From Methanocorpusculaceae archaeon UBA456 (GTDB lineage: Archaea; Halobacteriota; Methanomicrobia; Methanomicrobiales; Methanocorpusculaceae), in assembly GCA_002496395.1 (NCBI GenBank), contig DAJQ01000012.1, positions 1 through 21,001 on the forward strand: a stretch of 21,001 nucleotides of DNA. Reading direction: 5' to 3'. The position numbers and the translations under genes were made by a program. The notes beneath the pieces were generated by a model that was given only the letters and a program-made list of their open reading frames with translations, was not told where the DNA came from and searched no databases. This document shows, one piece after another, positions 6,363 through 13,139 of the stretch; within the stretch, counting starts at the first letter, position 1; every line of letters starts with the position of its first letter.

Positions 6363-7124
6363 ATGGCAGATGATATCGTAGAAGAAGATACTGCTCTTCC
6401 GGAAGAGCCGGTTCCGGATATGCCCGTTACCGGGGAAGAAGCGGATGCCGGTGGAGAAGAGGTTCCTGATACACCTGAGAACGGGAGCATGGTTCCCGAT
6501 GCATTCATCCGCGATCTGAAGACATTTGGCGAGAGCATCCGGAAGAGCCCCGGATTAATCGAGCAGATCAGGGATGTCTTTGAGTATCATCTTGTTGATA
6601 TGACCGATCGCCGGACATTCTCCCGGATCGTCAATGCCCTGACGATGATCCTCGGCCACAGCTCAACGATGGTTGTCGCAACCGCCTGCCATATCAATGC
6701 CGCTGCCTTCTTTATCGACATCAAAAAACAGGTCGGAGAGGATGAGGAGGAGGCAGAAGCAATTGCCGTTCTCCAGCACCTCACCGCCCTCTATGGAAAC
6801 CGGGTGCAGGAGGCATATGCCCTCTCGGTCGGGTCCCTTGATGAAGACTGGTTCACAGCTGATATCAATACCTTCAGGCGGGAAGGCGAGCAGAGCTGGA
6901 TGATTGAACTCCACCTTGCCCAGTACAACGGAACGATTGCACACCTGAAGATGACTCCCGAGTCACTCTTTCAGCTGACCCTGATCCTGATGAACGAGGT
7001 GAAGAAACTCCCGGCAGAAGCCTTTGATCAGGAGATGATCAGCAGGTATGGGGATGATATCAAGTCATTTGCAACCCGTTTCTCTCTCCGCACCGATGAT
7101 GGCGCCCCTCCCGGATATGCGTAA
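6363..7124 (+). CDS. Unrecognised protein with acidic N-terminal tail
   Basis: 253 residues; I do not recognise the family. The first 42 residues are almost entirely Asp, Glu, Pro, Gly, Val and Ala and are probably disordered. The remainder (45-240) looks like a soluble, mostly helical domain, with DAFIRDLKTFGESIRKSP early on and the conspicuous hydrophobic stretch STMVVATACHINAAAFFID (99-117). An acidic segment, EDEEEAEAIAV, follows. There is no signal peptide, no clear membrane helix and no cysteine cluster (one Cys, C107). The gene has its own promoter and follows frhB rightward, so it is probably not part of the frh transcript. The acidic character suits a cytoplasm with high salt, but no function can be assigned. 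Confidence 0.85.
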   Translation: MADDIVEEDTALPEEPVPDMPVTGEEADAGGEEVPDTPENGSMVPDAFIRDLKTFGESIRKSPGLIEQIRDVFEYHLVDMTDRRTFSRIVNALTMILGHSSTMVVATACHINAAAFFIDIKKQVGEDEEEAEAIAVLQHLTALYGNRVQEAYALSVGSLDEDWFTADINTFRREGEQSWMIELHLAQYNGTIAHLKMTPESLFQLTLILMNEVKKLPAEAFDQEMISRYGDDIKSFATRFSLRTDDGAPPGYA

Positions 7125-7144
7125 GGGAGGATCAATTCCTCCCT
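7124..7144. terminator. Hairpin between two convergent genes
   Basis: AGGGAGGA (7124-7131) and TCCTCCCT (7137-7144) make a perfect 8-bp stem with a 5-base loop. It starts on the last base of the rightward stop codon and lies 22 bases from the leftward stop, so it could serve either gene. Confidence 0.5.
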
Positions 7145-7165
7145 CACCTGCCATCGGCTCTCCTG

Positions 7166-7648
7166 TCACTCTTTTCTGGTAATCGTCACCGGGTCGATCA
7201 TTGCATCGATTAACAGCTCAAAAGAGATCTCAGGAAGCCACCCGGACTTCTCAAACATGCTCTGGAAACAGACGCCTGCCACCGGAACGCCGTGCTTTGA
7301 TACAACGGCTTTCGCCTCTTCGATCGTCACCGGCACCCCCGGCATGGCAAGGCCACCCATCAGGACGATGATTGCCGGTTGTACTGCCGCACTCTCTCCT
7401 GCCTGCATGCCGACATCAGGTACAGACTTCAGTACATGGGCACTCTTCTCATCAAAGAGCGGAACGAAGAGATGTTTCAACCCCAGATCGCGCGTTGCAT
7501 AGGCGAGCAGCTCGACAAACGGGGTGCAGGTTCCGGCACAGCCATAGTAGACGATCTGCGAGCCTTCAGTGAGGCTCTTTTCTTTCAGGTACTCCTTAAA
7601 GGGCCTGAGTATCCCCGGAACACCGGTTAATGTGGTTATTGTGGTCAT
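7166..7648 (-). CDS. DUF2124-like archaeal protein
   Basis: A 160-residue soluble protein that resembles the archaeal family of unknown function DUF2124; the assignment is from memory of the family pattern. Visible features are YYGCAGTCTPFVELLAYA (34-51) with C37 and C41, the hydrophobic strand and turn IIVLMGGLAMPGVP (93-106), and VPVAGVCFQSMF (121-132) with C127. The alternation of strands with Gly-rich turns suggests an alpha/beta Rossmann-like fold, and the three Cys could bind metal. I start at 7648 (MTTITTLTGVPG), where a GGAGA site lies just upstream. The in-frame ATG at 7696 would add 16 residues but lies upstream of the predicted transcript start. The gene is divergent from the Mrp operon. 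Confidence 0.75.
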   Translation of the reverse strand: MTTITTLTGVPGILRPFKEYLKEKSLTEGSQIVYYGCAGTCTPFVELLAYATRDLGLKHLFVPLFDEKSAHVLKSVPDVGMQAGESAAVQPAIIVLMGGLAMPGVPVTIEEAKAVVSKHGVPVAGVCFQSMFEKSGWLPEISFELLIDAMIDPVTITRKE

Positions 7649-7680
7649 AGTCTTTCTCCGACAGAACCATATGAAACACA

Positions 7681-7694
7681 GGTTTATAAATACC
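7681..7694. promoter_or_regulatory. Symmetric TATA box shared by DUF2124 gene and Mrp operon
   Basis: GGTTTATAAATACC contains the perfectly self-complementary core TTTATAAA (7683-7690). Leftward it would start transcription near 7661, 13 bases before the DUF2124 ATG. Rightward it would start near 7712, about 60 bases before mrpE. No other TATA-like block lies in this gap. Confidence 0.55.
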
Positions 7695-7772
7695 ATTCTC
7701 CAATGTAAAAGAAACGATTCTTCCGGAGGGTTTGGAATATCTTCAGAGAATAGGCGGTCTTCACCAGGAAAA

Positions 7773-8255
7773 ATGATCGTGATTTTTGCGATCCTTCTGA
7801 TCTTCTGGTATATACTGTCCGGTTACTTCGATCTCTTCCATATCGGAGCCGGGATCATCTGCTGTGGGATTGTGACACTCATATCCGGTGATCTGATCCT
7901 GCGATCTGATCGGAGCATTATCCAATCAGGACGCATTTTCATCTGTTTTATTCTGTTCCTGCCACGGTTGATGGTGCAGATCCTCTATGCGAACCTCGAT
8001 GTAGCATACCGGATCCTGCATCCGAAGATGCCGATCGATCCCGACCTCCTCATTGTTGATACAAAATTTGCGGGTGATGTTCTGAGGACTGCATTTGCAA
8101 ATGCGATGACTCTCACACCCGGCACTGTTACCGTGGCTGTTGAAGGAGGGCGTTTTACTGTGCATGCACTTGTCCGGAGCGTTTCAGAAGAGGATCTCCT
8201 GCACAACCGGAGCATCCAGAAGAGGCTTGCGAAGATATTTGGTGAAGGGCCATGA
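7773..8255 (+). CDS. mrpE: Mrp-type antiporter subunit E (MbhA-like)
   Basis: First gene of the antiporter operon, from the MrpE/MnhE/PhaE family of small membrane subunits. The 160 residues match the family. Two to three hydrophobic helices fill roughly residues 1-70 (MIVIFAILLIFWYILSGYF; FICFILFLPRLMVQILYANL). A cytoplasmic domain follows with the family pattern of a segment before a threonine-rich stretch, NAMTLTPGTVTVAV, then a beta-rich tail (HALVRSVSEEDL). The start at 7773 gives the standard N-terminus; in-frame upstream ATGs at 7569 and 7671 precede the predicted transcript start. The ribosome binding site is weak (CAGGAA). The stop overlaps the mrpF start as ATGA. Confidence 0.9.
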   Translation: MIVIFAILLIFWYILSGYFDLFHIGAGIICCGIVTLISGDLILRSDRSIIQSGRIFICFILFLPRLMVQILYANLDVAYRILHPKMPIDPDLLIVDTKFAGDVLRTAFANAMTLTPGTVTVAVEGGRFTVHALVRSVSEEDLLHNRSIQKRLAKIFGEGP

Positions 8256-8515
8256 TCGATATCTTCCTGGCAAGCGGGATCATTTTGATCCTGACGATCT
8301 TCCTCTGCTTATACCGCGTCGTCTTTGGTCCGGGGGTTGAAAACCGGTTGATCGCGGTGAATACTGTTGGTACCAAGACGATCATCCTTCTCGTTATCAT
8401 CGGGTTTATTTACGAGCGGCCGATCTTCCTGGACATCTCGATCGTCTATGCGATGATCAACTTCATCGCAACCCTTGCAATCGCCAAGTACCTCAGGAGG
8501 GGATCCATATCCTGA
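8252..8515 (+). CDS. mrpF: Mrp-type antiporter subunit F (MbhB-like)
   Basis: An 87-residue membrane protein of the MrpF/PhaF family with three helices: about residues 3-22, 36-53 and 60-80. The family motif in the loop after helix 1, RVVFGPGVENRLIAVNT, is clear, as is DISIVYAMINFIATLAIAKYL in helix 3. It is an essential small subunit of the hetero-oligomeric complex. It overlaps mrpE by ATGA and ends in TGA inside a CTGA overlap with mrpG. Confidence 0.92.
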   Translation: MIDIFLASGIILILTIFLCLYRVVFGPGVENRLIAVNTVGTKTIILLVIIGFIYERPIFLDISIVYAMINFIATLAIAKYLRRGSIS

Positions 8516-8826
8516 ACATTCTGAATATCCTTGCTCTCGTCTGTATCGGAATCGGCCTCTTCTTCATGGTCGTCGGTGCAGTCGGGCTGATCAGGCTACC
8601 TGACTTCTATACCCGTGCCCATGCAAGCGGCAAGTGTGATACACTTGGGGAGGGGATGATGCTGATCGGCTTTATCCTCTACGAAGGAATGACGCTCATC
8701 TCGGTGAAGCTGCTCCTCCTTGCACTCTTCATCTTCATCTCGTCCCCGACAGCCGTCCATGCCCTGGTGAATGTCGCCCATTCACGTGGGGTAAAACCAT
8801 GGAAGAAGGGGGATGAGCGGCAATGA
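8512..8826 (+). CDS. mrpG: Mrp-type antiporter subunit G (MbhC-like), probable CTG start
   Basis: MrpG/PhaG family, three helices. The signature GAVGLIRLPDFYTRAHA is unmistakable. The first ATG, at 8566, falls in the middle of helix 1 and would remove half of it, so translation must begin upstream. The frame extends back through ILNILALVCIGIGLFF to a CTG at 8512. That CTG overlaps the mrpF TGA as CTGA, copying the ATGA and TTGA overlaps at the other junctions, and AGGAGGGG (8495-8502) lies upstream. From CTG the protein has 104 residues, a normal MrpG size. ATC at 8509 or ATT at 8518 are less likely starts. Confidence 0.88.
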   Translation: MNILNILALVCIGIGLFFMVVGAVGLIRLPDFYTRAHASGKCDTLGEGMMLIGFILYEGMTLISVKLLLLALFIFISSPTAVHALVNVAHSRGVKPWKKGDERQ

Positions 8827-9068
8827 TCTGGGCACTTGATTTTGCACTCCTCCTCTTCATGATCCTCTGTGCAATCGCCGCAATTACGGTGAAGGATCTC
8901 CTCCATGCGACGATCATACTCGCCGCATATTCGCTGATCATGACGGTACTCTGGGCAGAGATGAATGCCGTTGATGTTGCATTCACCGAAGCAACTGTTG
9001 GCGCCGGAATTACGACTGTGCTCTTTATTGCAGCAATAGCACGAACCAGAAGGAGTTCATCAGATTGA
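8823..9068 (+). CDS. MbhD-like subunit (part of MrpA C-terminal region)
   Basis: 81 residues with three hydrophobic helices (about 4-22, 27-44, 55-72). The motif ITVKDLLHATIILAAYSL followed by DVAFTEATVGAGITTVLFIA matches the MbhD/DUF4040 domain. In bacterial MrpA this domain is fused near the C-terminus; in archaeal Mrp and Mbh operons it is a separate small subunit, as here. The acidic residue in DVAFTEA is characteristic and thought to lie in the ion path. The gene overlaps mrpG by ATGA and the next gene by TTGA. Confidence 0.88.
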   Translation: MIWALDFALLLFMILCAIAAITVKDLLHATIILAAYSLIMTVLWAEMNAVDVAFTEATVGAGITTVLFIAAIARTRRSSSD

Positions 9069-9340
9069 AGACAAAAGCACTCATCGCGGTCCTTTTCATC
9101 GGCATCATCCTCTTCTGGGCAGTTGAGGATATGCCTGCGTTTGGCGATCCGGATGCTCCGGCAACACAGTATACCGGGCAGCTGTATGTTGATTCTGTCC
9201 TTCCCGATATCGGGATCGATAATATTGTGACGGCAATACTGGCCAGTTACCGTGGTTTTGATACGCTCGGCGAGGTTGTTGTGATCTTCACCGCCGGAAT
9301 TTCGGTAGCCATGCTACTCCGAAGGGGTGGGCGGCTATGA
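9065..9340 (+). CDS. MbhE-like subunit (part of MrpA C-terminal region)
   Basis: 91 residues: an N-terminal helix (5-20), a polar stretch with GDPDAPATQYTGQLYVD, then DNIVTAILASYRGFDTLGEVVVIF and a second helix (about 72-86). The DNIVTAILASYRGFDTLGE segment is diagnostic for MbhE and the end of MrpA. It starts at TTG (9065), which overlaps the preceding stop as TTGA; no other start codon is nearby in frame. It overlaps mrpB by ATGA. Together with the MbhD-like gene it supplies what bacterial MrpA carries as its C-terminal third. Confidence 0.88.
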   Translation: MKTKALIAVLFIGIILFWAVEDMPAFGDPDAPATQYTGQLYVDSVLPDIGIDNIVTAILASYRGFDTLGEVVVIFTAGISVAMLLRRGGRL

Positions 9341-9768
9341 TGGAGAATGTCGTCATCAGGACGGTCTCCCGGCTTGCGGTGCCCTTCATCCAGATCTTCG
9401 CCCTCTATGTGATCGTGCATGGCGCATCCGGGGCAGGGGGTGGTTTTCAGGGCGGGGTCGTCTTTGCTGCATCATTCATCCTGATGATCATCGCCTTTGG
9501 AATGGCGAATGTCCGCCGCCGGATCGATAACAGGGGCATTATGTGGCTATCTGTGATCGGAATCGCCACCTATGCAGGGATCGGATTTCTGGCTCTCCTT
9601 ATGGCAGGCAACTTCCTTGAATACGCTGCAATAGAAGCGGCACTCGGGATACCGCACCTCCATGGCATCCTGATCGATCTGGTTGAAGCAGGAATCGGCA
9701 TCGCTGTCATGGCGTCGATGGTCTCGATCATCTATGATATTGCAGGAAACGGGGAGGAATCATCATGA
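9337..9768 (+). CDS. mrpB: Mrp-type antiporter subunit B (MbhF-like)
   Basis: 143 residues with four hydrophobic helices. The N-terminal block VIRTVSRLAVPFIQIFALY followed by the glycine-rich GASGAGGGFQGGVVFAAS (29-46) is the MrpB/MnhB signature. A C-terminal pair of helices ends in MASMVSIIYDIAG. Partner of MbhD/E-like and C subunits in the small-subunit bundle of the complex. It overlaps both neighbours by ATGA. Confidence 0.93.
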   Translation: MMENVVIRTVSRLAVPFIQIFALYVIVHGASGAGGGFQGGVVFAASFILMIIAFGMANVRRRIDNRGIMWLSVIGIATYAGIGFLALLMAGNFLEYAAIEAALGIPHLHGILIDLVEAGIGIAVMASMVSIIYDIAGNGEESS

Positions 9769-10142
9769 TCGAGCCGTTCTATGAACTCTTCCTCTCCCGG
9801 TATAACTACTGGATGGCAATCATCCTGATGCTGATCGGGCTGTATGCCCTGATTGCCAAGCAGAACCTGGTGAAGAAGATCATCGGGCTGAACATATTCC
9901 AGACGGCGATATTCCTCTTCTATATCTCGTTTGCCGAAGTGCGGGGCGGCACCGCACCGATCTACACGGCTGAGGGAGTTCATGCTCTCTATGTGAACCC
10001 GCTCCCACATGTCCTGATCCTCACCGCAATCGTCGTCGGGGTGAGTGTGACAGCCGTTGCTCTCTCGTTAATCGTCCGTATCTACGAGGAGTACGGTGTT
10101 CTCGATGAGGATGAACTGATGCTGGCGGTGAGGAAAAGATGA
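9765..10142 (+). CDS. mrpC: Mrp-type antiporter subunit C (NuoK-like, MbhG-like)
   Basis: 125 residues, three helices, homologous to NuoK of complex I. Helix 1 is WMAIILMLIGLYALIAKQNL, and the NuoK-type KIIGLNIFQTAIFLFYIS follows. The conserved PLPHVLILTAIVVGVSVTAVAL forms helix 3, with a charged tail YEEYGVLDEDEL. The site GGGGAGGA lies just before the ATG. ATGA overlaps join it to mrpB and mrpD. Confidence 0.94.
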   Translation: MIEPFYELFLSRYNYWMAIILMLIGLYALIAKQNLVKKIIGLNIFQTAIFLFYISFAEVRGGTAPIYTAEGVHALYVNPLPHVLILTAIVVGVSVTAVALSLIVRIYEEYGVLDEDELMLAVRKR

Positions 10143-11647
10143 CGATCATCAATCATGTTCCGGTTCTGCTGGTTGCAATCCCGATCATTGCATCGCTTCT
10201 GATACTTGCTGCCGGGTGGTATGACCGGAGGTTCTGCTATCCGATAGCACTCATCACGATCCTCTCCCAGTTTGTGGCTTCAATAGCCATTCTTCTGCAG
10301 GTGCTTGATGGAGGAACCATCCATTACCATCTTGGAAACTGGGCGCCCCCGCTTGGGATCGAGCTCGTCATCGACAGCTTCAACGGGTTTATTCTCGTTG
10401 CTATCCTGCTCCTTGCTGCTGCGACCATCATCTATGCACGGAGGAGTGTCGAGAAGGAGATTGCACCTGATAAGATCGTCTCCTTCTATGTCCTCTTCCA
10501 GCTCCTTGTCACCGGGCTTGTGGGAATGACGATCACAGGAGATATCTTCAATCTCTATGTCTTCCTTGAAATATCATCGATTGCTGCATATACCCTGATC
10601 GCCTCGTCCAGAAAGCCCCATTCCTATGTGGCAAGCTTCAACTACCTGATCCTCGGCTCAATTGCAGCCGGCTTTATCCTCCTTGGCATCGGCAACCTCT
10701 ATGTCGCAACCGGGACGCTGAATATGGCCGAACTCGCGGTGATGCTTCCGGCATCATATCACCTTGCAACTATCCATTCGGCATTCCTCTTCCTGATGAT
10801 CGGCTTCTCGATAAAGGTGGCATTCTTCCCGCTCCATCTCTGGCTGCCTGATGCCTATGCCGAGTCACCTTCTGCGGTGACGGTGCTGATCTCGACGGTG
10901 ATGGCGAAGGTGAGTGTCTATGCACTCTTCCGCATCCTCTTCACGGTCTTTACGACAGCCTACATCATCGACAGCTTCCCGGTGACCGGCTTCATCCTCC
11001 TGATGTCAACGGTGGCGATTGTTGCGGGTGCGGTACTCGCTATTGCACAGGAGGATCTAAAGCGGATGCTTGCATACTCAAGTGTCAGCCAGATCGGGTA
11101 TATCATGTTCGCACTTGGTGTTGCAAATGAGATTGCGCTCGAAGGCGGCCTCCTGCATATCCTCGGCCATGCGGTGATGAAAGGCTGCCTCTTCATGGTG
11201 GCAGGGATGATCATCTACCGGATGGGTACCTCCCGCTTAAGCGACATGAAAGGCCTCTCAAAGACGATGCCGATATCCTGTGCCGCCTTTGCACTTGCCG
11301 GAGCATCGATGATCGGTATTCCCCCGACGATCGGGTTCATGAGCAAATATTACCTGGTGCTTGGGGCATTTGAAGCCGGGCTCTGGCCATATGCGGCAGT
11401 GCTCCTGATCGGATCCCTGCTTGCTGCCATCTATATCTGGCGTTTCATCGAGATCGCCTACTTCGGAGACCCCCATGGGGCAGACCACAATGAGGAGCAG
11501 ACGCAGACCGCAGAGCGGGAAGGTCCTCTCTCGATGCTCGCCCCGATGGTTGGTCTTGCAATCCTCTGTCTCCTCTTTGGCATCTTCGTCGAGGTGCTGA
11601 TGCAGGCGGTCGGTCCGGCGGCACTCCTGCTCCTTGGAGGTGCCTGA
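10139..11647 (+). CDS. mrpD: Mrp-type antiporter subunit D (MbhH-like)
   Basis: A 502-residue polytopic protein of the NuoL/M/N, MrpA/D family with about 14 helices. All canonical charged positions are present: E144 in TM5 (VFLEISS), K226 in TM7 (GFSIKVAFFPLHLWLPDAY) and K257 in TM8 (VMAKVSVYALF). The motif EDLKRMLAYSSVSQIGYI is the discontinuous-helix region of the family. This is the standard proton/cation-translocating subunit of the complex. A histidine- and acid-rich loop, PHGADHNEEQTQTAERE, precedes the last helices. A one-base gap separates its stop from the next ATG. Confidence 0.95.
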   Translation: MTIINHVPVLLVAIPIIASLLILAAGWYDRRFCYPIALITILSQFVASIAILLQVLDGGTIHYHLGNWAPPLGIELVIDSFNGFILVAILLLAAATIIYARRSVEKEIAPDKIVSFYVLFQLLVTGLVGMTITGDIFNLYVFLEISSIAAYTLIASSRKPHSYVASFNYLILGSIAAGFILLGIGNLYVATGTLNMAELAVMLPASYHLATIHSAFLFLMIGFSIKVAFFPLHLWLPDAYAESPSAVTVLISTVMAKVSVYALFRILFTVFTTAYIIDSFPVTGFILLMSTVAIVAGAVLAIAQEDLKRMLAYSSVSQIGYIMFALGVANEIALEGGLLHILGHAVMKGCLFMVAGMIIYRMGTSRLSDMKGLSKTMPISCAAFALAGASMIGIPPTIGFMSKYYLVLGAFEAGLWPYAAVLLIGSLLAAIYIWRFIEIAYFGDPHGADHNEEQTQTAEREGPLSMLAPMVGLAILCLLFGIFVEVLMQAVGPAALLLLGGA

Positions 11648-11648
11648 G

Positions 11649-13139
11649 ATGGCGGATATCAATGGGATCTTCCCTGCAGTCGTGATCGCAATCCCGCTCC
11701 TCGCATCGGTTCTGATCCTTGCAACAGGGCGGTATGAGAATCTCCGTGAAGGTGTCACGATCACAGCGGCATCTGCGATGCTCGGGGCAGTCCTCCTGAT
11801 GCTCCCCGGGGTGCTCGCCGGAAACCGGTTTACGTTCACGCTCCTCCCGATGGTGCCGGGTGGTGACTTTGCCCTGAAGGTGGATGCCTTCGGGATGGTC
11901 TTTGCGCTCGTTGCAGCATCTCTCTTCCTCTTAAATTCATTCTATGCGATCGGGTACATGCGGGCCCTGAAAGAGCATGCCCAGACGAGGTTCTTCTTCT
12001 GCCTTGCAGTGGCGATAGCCGCTGCCATCGGGATTGCATTCTCGGCAAATCTCCTGACACTCTTTGTATTTTACGAGATCCTGACGATCATCACCTATCC
12101 GCTTGTTGTCCATGTCGAGACACCGGAGGCGATGAAAGCAGGAAGAAAATATCTTGCCTATCTCTTAATCGGGGGGATTTTTCTCCTTGCAGCGGTCATC
12201 CTGACCTATATCCTCACCGGGACAACCGACTTTGTGGCTGGAGGGTTCCTTGCGGGATCGGGATCAGCACTCACTCTCCAGATCCTCTTCCTCCTCTTCA
12301 TGGTCGGCTTTGTGAAGGCGGCATGGATGCCGCTCCATGGATGGCTCCCTGCGGCAATGGTCGCCCCGACACCAGTCTCGGCGTTCCTCCATGCAGTTGC
12401 GGTCGTCACCGCCGGTGTCTTCGGGATTGTCCGGATCGCCGGGTGGGTCTTTGGAATGGATCTGATGGCGATGCTCGGCCTTGGCACCTTCCTTGCGATA
12501 ATCGCCTCCTTCACCATCATCGTCGCCTCTCTCTTCGCACTTGCTGAGGATAACCTGAAACGGCGGCTCGCCTACTCGACGGTGAGCCAGCTCTCCTATA
12601 TCCTGCTCGGCGTCTCGATGCTCTCCATCGCCGGGATGACCGGTGCAATGGCGCATATCCCAATCCATGCATTCCTGAAGATCACCCTCTTCTTTGTTGC
12701 AGGTGCTGTCATCGTCTCTGCCGGGAAGGAGCGTATCTCTGAGATGAAAGGGATCGGGAGGAAGATGCCCGTGACCGCAGTCATGTTTGCAGCCGCCGCA
12801 ATCGGCATCTGCGGTCTTCCTCCACTTGCTGGCATCATCAGCAAGATCTATCTTGCGCTCGGTGCGGTGGAGGGAGGGGTGCCGTTCCTGCTCCTTGTGA
12901 TCATCATCAGTGCCGTCTTAAATGCCGCATATTTCTTCCCGATCATCTACACGATGCTCTTTGAGACACCTGACGATCCGAAGGTCCTCGCATCGGTTAG
13001 TGAACCCCCGCTCACGATGCTCATTCCGATCGTCCTGACTGCCGGGGTATCGGTCCTGATCTTCTTCTTCCCGTCAATGCCGTTTATGGATCTCATAGAG
13101 ATCGCCATTGCCGAGATCACTCACCAGGTGCTGCCATGA
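11649..13139 (+). CDS. Second antiporter-type subunit (NuoL/MrpA N-domain-like)
   Basis: 496 residues, about 14 helices. TM5 Glu (E143, FVFYEILT) and TM7 Lys (K223, GFVKAAWMPLHGWLP) are present. At the TM8 position the sequence reads HAVAVVTAGVFG with T254 instead of Lys, as in NuoL. K344 (HAFLKITLFF) is retained. TPVSAFLHAV also points to the NuoL/MrpA branch, so this probably replaces the N-terminal part of MrpA. GGAGGTG (11636-11642) is placed for the ATG at 11649 and fixes the start; a TTG at 11634 would add five residues. It overlaps the next gene by ATGA. Confidence 0.93.
   Translation: MADINGIFPAVVIAIPLLASVLILATGRYENLREGVTITAASAMLGAVLLMLPGVLAGNRFTFTLLPMVPGGDFALKVDAFGMVFALVAASLFLLNSFYAIGYMRALKEHAQTRFFFCLAVAIAAAIGIAFSANLLTLFVFYEILTIITYPLVVHVETPEAMKAGRKYLAYLLIGGIFLLAAVILTYILTGTTDFVAGGFLAGSGSALTLQILFLLFMVGFVKAAWMPLHGWLPAAMVAPTPVSAFLHAVAVVTAGVFGIVRIAGWVFGMDLMAMLGLGTFLAIIASFTIIVASLFALAEDNLKRRLAYSTVSQLSYILLGVSMLSIAGMTGAMAHIPIHAFLKITLFFVAGAVIVSAGKERISEMKGIGRKMPVTAVMFAAAAIGICGLPPLAGIISKIYLALGAVEGGVPFLLLVIIISAVLNAAYFFPIIYTMLFETPDDPKVLASVSEPPLTMLIPIVLTAGVSVLIFFFPSMPFMDLIEIAIAEITHQVLP

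Noticed and set aside
7732..7776. 14-codon TTG-started frame overlapping the mrpE start as ATGA
   Set aside because: It resembles the leader ORF before the fourth antiporter gene, but GGAGGG lies only one base from its TTG, too close to serve it, and a frame this short is expected by chance.
11258..11839. 193-codon frame on the minus strand across the mrpD and second antiporter junction
   Set aside because: It is antisense to two intact membrane-protein genes. Its hydrophilic Arg/Thr/Glu-rich translation is the typical mirror of hydrophobic codons.
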